From NCBI GenBank assembly GCA_903913355.1, contig CAIWKU010000175.1, positions 1 to 6,343 of the forward strand: DNA of 6,343 nucleotides, given 5' to 3'. Of the stretch, positions 1 through 6,165 are shown in pieces (the stretch's first letter is position 1; each line of letters begins with the position of its first letter). Position numbers and translations under genes: made by a program. The DNA is from an uncultured Bacteroidota bacterium (lineage in GTDB: Bacteria; Bacteroidota; Bacteroidia; Chitinophagales; Chitinophagaceae). Under the pieces are notes generated by a model that did not search any database, had not been told where the DNA came from, and saw only the letters and a program-made list of their open reading frames with translations.

Positions 1-958
1 CTACATTAAAGGAAGCGATTGAGTTCTGTGCATTTTTAGCATAGGCTTTTTTAAATGCGTCAGCCGCTTTTAATGTGAACTTTAATAGTGTGAGACTATC
101 CAGGTCTTTATCCTTGTTTTTCACATTCACAAACAGATCACCAAATTGCAGGTATTTATTTTCGTTAAGGGTTCCCGCAGCATCTGCTTTATCATAAGTA
201 TCCGTTTTTTGGGTCAGGGTATAATTCCTGTCCATATACTCCATTTCAAACTCCTCCCATGATGGATCTTTTGGATACAATTGTTTGGCAACATCCAGGT
301 ATTTTTTGAAATTATCTTCGTCCTTACTTCTAACATAATGATCGATTATAAATTTATATACATCTGCATACCCTTCTCCTCCTACTTTATTATCTGCCAG
401 TCTTGCATAGGCTTTCACCGCATCATCCATTTTACCTGCGTTCTGGTAAGCATAACCCAGATACAAGATTGAAGTTGTATCAAATTCACTGTTGGATTTG
501 GTCCATTTGTTTTTAAAAATAACATCGCTGTAATTCAAGGATGCCTGAAAATCTGCTGCCGCATCATCCCATTTTTTCTTATTGAATACTTTGATTGCTT
601 CCGTATAGGTAGCTGCATACATATCAAAGAAACCATCGGGTCCTTTTTCTTTAATCAATGCAAAATTGGGATCTGCCTGCATATATTTTTTAAAAGCTTC
701 ATCTGCATCTTTGAATGCATTGGGATATTTGGCTCTTAAAACTGTATCCTTATAGAAAATAGCATACAATCTGGATTTCCAGTACCATCCTTCCGGTTTT
801 GCCTGTGCTTTCGGATCGGCCATGATTTTATCGATCTCTGTTTTGGCATCTTCAAACTTGTTCAGGATAAAAGCTGTTTGAAATTTCTTAAAGTCCTGCG
901 CACGGCTTATCTGAAAACCGGTAACCAGGATAAGCGTAAGCAATAAAAGCTTCTTCAT
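1..958 (-). CDS. Secreted/periplasmic TPR-repeat protein, 3' end cut off by window edge
   Basis: The frame is open for 319 codons from the ATG at 958 to the left edge, so the C-terminus is missing. Residues 1-20 form a clear Sec signal peptide: MKK, then a Leu-rich core, then SRA before Gln21, a signal peptidase I-type site. This predicts export to the periplasm. The mature part is Lys-, Asp- and Ala-rich and helical. The best tetratricopeptide unit is at about 164-190 (LGYAYQNAGKMDDAVKAYA), with weaker units near 26-45 and 110-140. TPR domains bind proteins, and no catalytic motif is visible. The start lies 14 nt after the gyrA stop with no promoter-like element or Shine-Dalgarno sequence between them, so co-transcription with gyrA is likely. 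From memory, a TPR protein after gyrA recurs in Bacteroidota. The specific function is unknown. Confidence 0.85.
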   Translation of the reverse strand, partial: MKKLLLLTLILVTGFQISRAQDFKKFQTAFILNKFEDAKTEIDKIMADPKAQAKPEGWYWKSRLYAIFYKDTVLRAKYPNAFKDADEAFKKYMQADPNFALIKEKGPDGFFDMYAATYTEAIKVFNKKKWDDAAADFQASLNYSDVIFKNKWTKSNSEFDTTSILYLGYAYQNAGKMDDAVKAYARLADNKVGGEGYADVYKFIIDHYVRSKDEDNFKKYLDVAKQLYPKDPSWEEFEMEYMDRNYTLTQKTDTYDKADAAGTLNENKYLQFGDLFVNVKNKDKDLDSLTLLKFTLKAADAFKKAYAKNAQNSIASFNV

Positions 959-972
959 AAGGGGAGGTTTTA

Positions 973-3645
973 TTATTGATTTTCTGTGTTTGATTCTGTT
1001 GATGGATCTGTTGGTGGTGCATCCTGATCAGTATTTCCTTCTGCTCCTTCCGTACCTTCTGTTTCTGTCAGTTGATCAACCACAGTTGCAGGCTCTTCTG
1101 CTTCTTCAATTTGGGAAATGGCTGCTATTTCATCTCCTTCATCTAACTTAATCAGTGTTACACCCTGTGTGGCCCTGCCGGCTTCCCGTATATCCTGTAT
1201 TCCCGTTCTGATGGTGATACCGGATTTGCAGGTAATGATCAGATCCTCTTTTTCTGTTACATACAAAATACCCACCAAACTACCGGTTTTTTCGGTTACA
1301 TTAATGGTTTTTACACCTTTTCCGCCACGATTGGTAATACGGTATTCATCAATAGCCGTTCTTTTTCCAAATCCTTTTTCACTTACCACCAATATTGTTC
1401 TGGTTTCATCTGCACTATTAATACAGATCATACCTACTACCTCATCTGTATCATCATCTACTTCAATACCCGCTACCCCAATCGCTCCCCTGCCGGTAGA
1501 ACGAACTTTTGATTCGGGGAAACGAATCGCTCTTCCACTTTTCACAGCCAGCATGATCTCCTGGGTGCCATCCGTCATTCTCGCAGAAAGCAGTTCATCC
1601 CCTTCCACAATAGTAATGGCATTTACCCCATTGGCTCTTGGGCGACTGAAATCTTCCAGTGAAGTTTTCTTGATGATGCCTTTCTTGGTACAAAGTACGA
1701 TATAATGATTTTGTACATATTCTTTGTCGTCGAGTTTCTTTACATCAATAATGGCTTTTACCTTATCATCACCAGGTAATTGAATCAGGTTTTGAATGGC
1801 CCGGCCCTTACTTTGTTTTTCTCCTTCGGGTATTTCATATACTCTTAACCAGAAACAACGTCCCTTTTCTGTGAAGAACATCATGGTACCATGGGTAGAG
1901 GCCACGAAAAGATGTTCTACATAATCTTCTTCCCTGGTTTTTGATCCGACTGCTCCTCTTCCACCCCTGCGTTGCTGGCGATATTCGGTAGCAGAAGTTC
2001 TTTTGATATAGCCTAAATGAGAAATGGTGATCACCACATCTTCGTCTTCTATCAGGTCTTCAATCCGCATTTCATCAGCCAGGTATTGGATTTCCGTTTT
2101 ACGGGGATCGCCAAATTTCTCTTTGATCTCTACTAATTCTTTCTTGATCAATTCATAGCGCATAAATTCATTTCCCAGCAGTTCTTTCAGGTATTTGATG
2201 GTAGCGATCAATCCGTTGAATTCTTCTACGATCTTATCCCTTTCCATTCCTGTTAAACGCTGTAACCTGAGTTCCAGAATGGCTTTGGTTTGGGCTTCGG
2301 AGAAACCATCTTCCTGCTGGTACAATTCATTGGTTACATCAGAAAACAATGCTTCATTGAGTTTCCATTTCTCTTCCCGACTTTTCTGCATCAAAGCTTC
2401 TTTGGCTTCATCGGGTGTTCTGCTGGCACGGATCAGGGCAATCACTTCATCCAGGTGATCCAGTGCTTTCAGGTAACCTTCCAGTATATGGGCCCTTTCT
2501 TCTGCTTTACGCAGTTCAAATACAGCCCTTCTGATCACTACATCCATCCGGAACGCAATGAATTCTACAATCAGTGTTTTCAGGTTCATAATGCTGGGTC
2601 TGCCATTGCTGATAGCCACATTATTGATACCATAACTGGTTTGTAGTTCTGTGAATTTGTATAATTGGTTGATGATTACCTGCGCTACCACATCTCTTTT
2701 CAGATCCAACACAATACGCGTTCCTTCGCGCATATTGCTCTCATTGTTCACATGGGCAATGCCTTCAACTGTTTTTTCATTTACGAGTTGGCCAATACGA
2801 TCGGTGAGGGCATCCCTATTTACCTGGTAAGGAACTTCCGTAATTACAATCTGCTCGCGTCCGCTCGGTTTGGTATCTACCTGGCATCTTCCACGAAGTA
2901 CTACCCGACCACGACCGGTTAAGAATCCTTGTTTTACACCCTCCATTCCGTATATTATACCTCCGGTAGGAAAATCAGGGGCTTTGATAATTTCCATTAA
3001 TTCCTCAATGGTAATCTCTCTGTTATCGATATAGGCAATACAGCCGTCAACCACTTCGCCCAGGTTATGGGGCATCATATTGGTGGCCATACCCACGGCA
3101 ATACCAGATGAACCATTTACCAGTAATTGGGGAATACGGGTAGGCAATACAGTGGGTTCCTGTAATGAATCATCAAAATTCAATTGGAAATCCACGGTTT
3201 CCTTTTCAATATCTGCCAGCATGGCTTCAGCTATCTTCTGCAAACGGGCCTCGGTATAACGCATGGCAGCAGGTGGATCACCATCCTGGTTGCCAAAATT
3301 ACCCTGACCATCCACCAGGGTATAACGCATGGTCCATTCCTGGGCAAGACGTACAACGGTATCATAGATAGAAGCATCTCCATGTGGGTGATATTTACCC
3401 ATTACTTCCCCAACAATACGGGCAGATTTTTTATAAGGCTTGTTGCTGTTGTTGCCAAGTTCATTCATGGCGTACAAAACACGGCGGTGAACGGGTTTGA
3501 ATCCATCCCGTACATCCGGTAATGCCCGGCCAACGATCACAGACATCGAATAATCGATGTAAGCGGTCTTCATTTGCTCTTCAATATTTACCTGTATGAT
3601 GCGATCGTTATCGCTCGTTTGCTGAGGTAACTGGTTCTCTTCCAT
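973..3645 (-). CDS. gyrA: DNA gyrase subunit A
   Basis: This is the breakage-reunion subunit of DNA gyrase. With GyrB (not in the window) it forms the A2B2 enzyme that introduces negative supercoils using ATP. It is 890 aa (E. coli 875) and looks intact. The winged-helix/tower domain starts at about residue 38 (GRALPDVRDG). The catalytic Tyr130 sits in AAMRYTE (E. coli Tyr122), preceded by Arg129, and the DNA-bending Ile181 lies in SGIAVGMATN. The coiled coil is at about 365-500. The C-terminal beta-pinwheel starts near 535 and carries the GyrA box QRRGGRG at about 557-563, which separates it from ParC. The last 45 or so residues are an acidic Glu/Asp/Thr-rich tail, of the type that modulates wrapping in E. 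coli. In the quinolone region GDASIYD, Ala91 replaces E. coli Ser83, while Asp95 (E. coli Asp87) is kept. The ATG at 3645 gives a normal N-terminus with no Shine-Dalgarno sequence. Confidence 0.98.
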   Translation of the reverse strand: MEENQLPQQTSDNDRIIQVNIEEQMKTAYIDYSMSVIVGRALPDVRDGFKPVHRRVLYAMNELGNNSNKPYKKSARIVGEVMGKYHPHGDASIYDTVVRLAQEWTMRYTLVDGQGNFGNQDGDPPAAMRYTEARLQKIAEAMLADIEKETVDFQLNFDDSLQEPTVLPTRIPQLLVNGSSGIAVGMATNMMPHNLGEVVDGCIAYIDNREITIEELMEIIKAPDFPTGGIIYGMEGVKQGFLTGRGRVVLRGRCQVDTKPSGREQIVITEVPYQVNRDALTDRIGQLVNEKTVEGIAHVNNESNMREGTRIVLDLKRDVVAQVIINQLYKFTELQTSYGINNVAISNGRPSIMNLKTLIVEFIAFRMDVVIRRAVFELRKAEERAHILEGYLKALDHLDEVIALIRASRTPDEAKEALMQKSREEKWKLNEALFSDVTNELYQQEDGFSEAQTKAILELRLQRLTGMERDKIVEEFNGLIATIKYLKELLGNEFMRYELIKKELVEIKEKFGDPRKTEIQYLADEMRIEDLIEDEDVVITISHLGYIKRTSATEYRQQRRGGRGAVGSKTREEDYVEHLFVASTHGTMMFFTEKGRCFWLRVYEIPEGEKQSKGRAIQNLIQLPGDDKVKAIIDVKKLDDKEYVQNHYIVLCTKKGIIKKTSLEDFSRPRANGVNAITIVEGDELLSARMTDGTQEIMLAVKSGRAIRFPESKVRSTGRGAIGVAGIEVDDDTDEVVGMICINSADETRTILVVSEKGFGKRTAIDEYRITNRGGKGVKTINVTEKTGSLVGILYVTEKEDLIITCKSGITIRTGIQDIREAGRATQGVTLIKLDEGDEIAAISQIEEAEEPATVVDQLTETEGTEGAEGNTDQDAPPTDPSTESNTENQ

Positions 3646-3675
3646 GTTTAGGTTCTGGTGCTGAATTTAGACTGG

Positions 3676-3710
3676 TTACAGGATGTAATACACACCTGTT
3701 TTACAGGATG
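3676..3710. repeat. 10-bp direct repeat plus small palindrome over predicted gyrA transcription start
   Basis: TTACAGGATG occurs identically at 3676-3685 and 3701-3710, 25 bp apart start to start. The second copy is also one arm of a perfect short palindrome, CCTGT-TTT-ACAGG, at 3695-3707. The set lies directly downstream of the -7 box, so it covers the predicted +1 and the early leader of gyrA. It could be an operator or a leader hairpin. No known regulator site is recognised, and chance is possible for motifs this short. Confidence 0.45.
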
Positions 3711-3711
3711 G

Positions 3712-3719
3712 CGAAGATA
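3712..3719 (-). promoter_or_regulatory. Candidate gyrA promoter, Bacteroidota -7 element
   Basis: The minus strand reads TATCTTCG, one mismatch from the Bacteroidota primary sigma -7 consensus TAnnTTTG, 66 nt upstream of the gyrA ATG. A -33 TTG at the usual 17-23 nt spacing is not clear; the nearest is CTG at 3742-3744, 22 nt upstream. The predicted transcription start is around 3705-3708, giving a 5' leader of about 60 nt. This is motif-based only. Confidence 0.5.
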
Positions 3720-3769
3720 GCTTTTTTCGGGGCGGAAAGGGCAGAAAAATGGCTGTTTTTTAAGGGGTT

Positions 3770-3778
3770 TTATCCACA
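3770..3778 (+). promoter_or_regulatory. Perfect DnaA box upstream of gyrA
   Basis: TTATCCACA is an exact match to the high-affinity E. coli DnaA box. It lies 125 bp upstream of the gyrA start and about 50 bp upstream of the candidate -7 element, inside an intergenic region. No second box was seen in the window, so this is not an origin cluster. If it is functional, a role in DnaA-linked transcription control of gyrA is more plausible than replication initiation. Confidence 0.45.
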
Positions 3779-3835
3779 GTTGTGAAATCCCGGAAAGCCC
3801 TTTTTTACCCTCCATTTTGTGTATGCCTGACTGAT

Positions 3836-3871
3836 AAACAAAAAGGGTTCCCTTTTTCACGGAAACCCTTT
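3836..3871 (-). terminator. Rho-independent terminator of the GIN-domain gene
   Basis: On the minus strand an 11-bp stem pairs AAAGGGTTTCC (3871-3861) with GGGAACCCTTT (3852-3842) across an 8-nt loop. The single non-Watson-Crick pair is G-U in this orientation and C-A in the other, which favours a minus-strand terminator. It is followed by TTTTTGTTTATC. The stem starts 22 nt after the stop codon at 3894-3896, so it ends that transcript before the gyrA promoter region. Confidence 0.85.
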
Positions 3872-3893
3872 CTGGTATTGAGTTGTACAATAT

Positions 3894-4610
3894 CTAATTC
3901 ACTCTTTTCACACCCGATCCGCCGCCTTTATTACTTACCAGCGATGCATTCCCTTTATAATACACATCACTTCCCCCACTGGCCGTTACATGAATCTCCT
4001 TATTGGCGGTAATATGGATATCACTTCCCCCACTGCTTTCAATGGTAGAAAAATTGGTATTCAGATCATACGCATGAATATCGCTTCCGCCACTCGCAAT
4101 GATATGGGCTTTCTCGGTTTGTCCGGAAATATAAGCATCTGATCCACCACTTACATGCAATGACAACTGATCCGTTTTCACTTTGCCCTTGAAATCAGAA
4201 CCTCCGGAGAAACGCAATTGTAAGTTGGTGCTGCGTATTTCGTTGTCCACATACACATCCGATCCCCCTCCCGCTTTTATCCCATCCAGTTCCTTAGCAG
4301 ATACATAGGCTTTCATCTTGCGGTTTCCCCAGTTCATTTTCCAACCACTACCTGGTTCCAGACCTATTTTTAATACCCCGTCTACCACTTCCACCCGTAT
4401 CATATCCCTGTATTCTTCTGTTGTTGCACTTACTGCTACTGCTTCTTCATTACCCTGACTCAGATAAAGATCAACTCCTCCACCGATTTCAATTGCATGG
4501 TATCCGTGAACTTTTCTGGGTTGTGCATTGGCATCATGCACGGTTTTTTGTGCAAACAGGCTTGCACAGCTAAATAGGATCATCAGTAGAAGCAGGCTGG
4601 AATTTTTCAT
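3894..4610 (-). CDS. Secreted head-GIN (DUF2807) domain protein, putative adhesin-like
   Basis: The protein is 238 aa. Residues 1-20 are a signal peptide (MKNSSLLLLMILFSCASLFA) with probable cleavage before Gln21. Cys15 sits in LFSC, a poor lipobox because Phe is at -2, so a lipoprotein is possible but less likely. The first half has a beta-sandwich-like GIN opening (YHAIEIGGGVDLYLSQG at 37-53). From residue 114 it becomes a ladder of GGSD turns with aspartates at 118, 139, 158, 177, 197 and 215, plus a degenerate GGGSG at 229-233. Spacing of 18-21 residues suggests a right-handed beta-helix. This matches the family named putative auto-transporter adhesin, head GIN domain, whose biochemical role is not established. 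The gene is monocistronic, with a terminator behind it and gyrA 248 bp further on. A weak promoter candidate (TTG, N19, TAACATTT at 4652-4645) lies 34 nt before the ATG. Confidence 0.9.
   Translation of the reverse strand: MKNSSLLLLMILFSCASLFAQKTVHDANAQPRKVHGYHAIEIGGGVDLYLSQGNEEAVAVSATTEEYRDMIRVEVVDGVLKIGLEPGSGWKMNWGNRKMKAYVSAKELDGIKAGGGSDVYVDNEIRSTNLQLRFSGGSDFKGKVKTDQLSLHVSGGSDAYISGQTEKAHIIASGGSDIHAYDLNTNFSTIESSGGSDIHITANKEIHVTASGGSDVYYKGNASLVSNKGGGSGVKRVN
3912..4271 (-). repeat. GGSD-turn repeat array inside the GIN gene
   Basis: Seven coding repeats of about 54-63 nt encode the (S/G)GGS(D/G) turns at residues 114-233; the last has Gly in place of Asp. Two of them share an identical 16-nt stretch (3966-3981 and 4020-4035), exactly 54 nt or 18 codons apart, consistent with growth by internal duplication. 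The others have diverged at synonymous sites. Confidence 0.8.
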
Positions 4611-4679
4611 ATCTAGGTTTTTCCATATGACGATTGAACGGGATAAATGTTACAGTTCTATTCCTTACCCGCAAGTGTT

Positions 4680-4687
4680 TATCTTTA
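4680..4687 (+). promoter_or_regulatory. Candidate -7 promoter element of the saccharopine dehydrogenase gene
   Basis: TATCTTTA is one mismatch from the Bacteroidota consensus TAnnTTTG. It ends 5 nt before the ATG at 4693, which would place the transcription start at or next to the start codon. The -33 region is weak (TTC at 4656-4658, 21 nt upstream). The element lies in the 82-bp gap shared with the divergent GIN gene. Confidence 0.5.
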
Positions 4688-4692
4688 GGGTG

Positions 4693-6012
4693 ATGAACAC
4701 GCAAAAACATATTCTTCTTTTTGGGGCAGGTAAATCCGCATCGGTTCTGATCGACTTCCTGAAACAGAAAGCCATAACTAATCAATGGAAAATTACCGTA
4801 GCGGATGTTAATTCCGATGCCATCCTTGCAAAACTGGGAAACCATCCACTAACAGAGGCAGTGGCTTTGGATATAACCGACGATTTGCAGCGAAAGGAAC
4901 TGGTGCGTTCTGCAGATGTGGTGATTGCTTTATTACCTCCTTCTTTGCAATATAGGGTGGCATTGGACTGTCTTCATTTTGGCAAACATTTTCTAACTGC
5001 CTCTTATACTGACCCTGATATTCAGCTTTTAGCCAATGAGATTCAGCAAAAAGGTATTCTTTTTCTCTGCGAGATGGGACTTGACCCAGGAATTGATCAT
5101 ATGAGTGCGATGCAAATGATTCATCGGATCAAATCATCCGGCGGCAAGATTCATTCTTTTCGTTCGCATTGCGGTGGATTGGTGGCTGCGGAAAGTGATA
5201 CGAATCCCTGGCATTATAAATTCAGTTGGAACCCGCGGAATGTGGTTATTGCCGGAAAAGCCGGGGCGGTTTATCTGGAGAATGGGGAATTGAAAAAACA
5301 GTCTTACCAAACACTTTTTTCTGATTGTGAATTGTTGGCTGTACCGGGACAAGGCCCGCTATGCTTTTATCCCAACCGTGATTCTTTGGGTTATATCCCT
5401 ATTTATGAAATGGAAGAAGCGACCCGTTTTATCAGAACTACTTTACGTCACCCGGATTATTGCAAGGGATGGAATACCGTTATTCAAATAGGATTAACGG
5501 ATGAAGTGGAATTGATTCATACAGACGGATTATCCATTGCATCTTTTTTTGAGATGCATTTCAGTAAAAGCGGTATCATGGTAAATGAATTATCTTCTGT
5601 TCAGCAAAAACAATTTGAATTTCTGGGATTATCAGATACCAGCCTGATTAATAAAGGGGATTGCACTGCTGCTGATATCTTGCAATGGATATTGGAAAAA
5701 AAATGGGCTTTGCAACCGGAGGATAAGGATTTGATTATTATGGTGCATGAGATTGGGTATTCCGTTCCGGATAATAAAGGGAAGAGGGAGTCAGCAACAA
5801 TAACTGCGGAATTGATTGTTACGGGTGAAAATAGTGTACATACAGCGATGGCTAAAACCGTGGGTTTGCCTTTGGGGATTGCTGCTTCACTGATACTGGA
5901 AGGGAAGATTAGGGAAACCGGTTTGCATATTCCTACCGTTCCGGGAATTTATGTGCCTGTGTTGGAGGAACTAGAGAGGTATGGAATTGGGTTTGTGGAA
6001 AGAGATGGATGA
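4693..6012 (+). CDS. Saccharopine dehydrogenase family protein (Lys9-like, glutamate-forming type)
   Basis: The protein is 439 aa, close to yeast Lys9 (446). It opens with a Rossmann nucleotide-binding motif, LLFGAGKSAS (8-17), and the second strand is ITVADVN at 34-40. The central signature LCEMGLDPGIDHMSAM (125-140), then HCGGLVAAESDTNPWHYKFSW (159-179) and CFYPNRDS (224-231), follows the Lys9 pattern closely. Lys9-type enzymes interconvert saccharopine with 2-aminoadipate semialdehyde plus glutamate (NADP-linked, EC 1.5.1.10; the NAD form is 1.5.1.9) in cytosolic lysine metabolism. Carboxyspermidine dehydrogenase is a related alternative. The open frame extends upstream to 4528, but that would overlap the divergent GIN gene. 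ATG 4693 gives the family N-terminus, and ATG 4627 would add 22 unconserved residues. No lysine-pathway partner is in the window, so direction and substrate are inferred. Confidence 0.87.
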   Translation: MNTQKHILLFGAGKSASVLIDFLKQKAITNQWKITVADVNSDAILAKLGNHPLTEAVALDITDDLQRKELVRSADVVIALLPPSLQYRVALDCLHFGKHFLTASYTDPDIQLLANEIQQKGILFLCEMGLDPGIDHMSAMQMIHRIKSSGGKIHSFRSHCGGLVAAESDTNPWHYKFSWNPRNVVIAGKAGAVYLENGELKKQSYQTLFSDCELLAVPGQGPLCFYPNRDSLGYIPIYEMEEATRFIRTTLRHPDYCKGWNTVIQIGLTDEVELIHTDGLSIASFFEMHFSKSGIMVNELSSVQQKQFEFLGLSDTSLINKGDCTAADILQWILEKKWALQPEDKDLIIMVHEIGYSVPDNKGKRESATITAELIVTGENSVHTAMAKTVGLPLGIAASLILEGKIRETGLHIPTVPGIYVPVLEELERYGIGFVERDG

Positions 6013-6165
6013 GGCCAACCAAGGCACCAAGGCACGGTTTGATTTTTTTTGATTGGATGTTTTGGTATACAATTTTGAGTCTACAGGTTCGGGGTATCTG
6101 TAAACTCAGCAGCAAGTACCATTCATCAGCGACCCAAACTGTGCCTTGGTGCCTTAGTGTGAGAT
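6013..6165. repeat. Nested inverted-repeat element filling the convergent intergenic region
   Basis: The outer arms AAGGCACCAAGGCACGGTTT (6021-6040) and AAACTGTGCCTTGGTGCCTT (6136-6155) are inverted copies matching at 19 of 20 positions, about 95 bp apart. Each arm is itself a tandem of an 8-bp unit: CCAAGGCA twice at 6019-6034, and CTAAGGCA then CCAAGGCA on the minus strand of the right arm. The left arm is followed by a T8 run (6043-6050), which could help end the upstream plus-strand transcript. No ORF is supported here. The element may be a non-autonomous dispersed repeat, a two-way terminator, or both. Copy number elsewhere is unknown. Confidence 0.75.
6076..6108. repeat. Inner hairpin inside the intergenic element
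   Basis: TGAGTCTACAG (6076-6086) and CTGTAAACTCA (6098-6108) form an 11-bp stem with one non-Watson-Crick position around an 11-nt loop. The odd pair is C-A in plus-strand RNA and G-U in minus-strand RNA, so the fold is better in a transcript from the rnr side. No T-run follows, so it is not a canonical terminator. Confidence 0.65.

Noticed and set aside
1118..1705. 195-codon open frame on the plus strand
   Set aside because: It is wholly antisense to the intact gyrA pinwheel domain, with no family resemblance; a shadow of the gyrA codons.
2195..3522. Several plus-strand open frames of 68-118 codons
   Set aside because: All are antisense to conserved gyrA core sequence, with no recognisable domain or start signal.
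3695..3778. Replication origin near gyrA
   Set aside because: There is only one DnaA box, no AT-rich unwinding tract or box cluster, and no dnaA or dnaN in the window.
3648..3890. 80-codon minus-strand open frame between the GIN gene and gyrA
   Set aside because: It runs through the terminator hairpin, the DnaA box and the candidate gyrA promoter, and its peptide has no recognisable features; non-coding.
3782..4012. 76-codon plus-strand open frame
   Set aside because: It crosses the terminator and then runs antisense to the GIN repeats; not a gene.
3965..4280. CRISPR-like or non-coding tandem repeats suggested by recurring TCACTTCCCCCACT motifs
   Set aside because: They are in frame and encode the GGSD turns of the GIN protein; spacing varies by whole codons and the sequences diverge at synonymous sites.
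4528..4692. Upstream extension of the saccharopine dehydrogenase frame by 55 codons
   Set aside because: It would overlap the divergent GIN gene's signal peptide and the candidate promoter; the family N-terminus begins at ATG 4693.
4570..4845. 91-codon minus-strand open frame
   Set aside because: It is antisense to the Rossmann domain of the saccharopine dehydrogenase and overlaps the GIN gene; no supporting signal.
5933..6115. 60-codon minus-strand open frame covering part of the inverted-repeat element
   Set aside because: It overlaps the 3' end of the saccharopine dehydrogenase gene antisense and one repeat arm; the peptide shows no domain.
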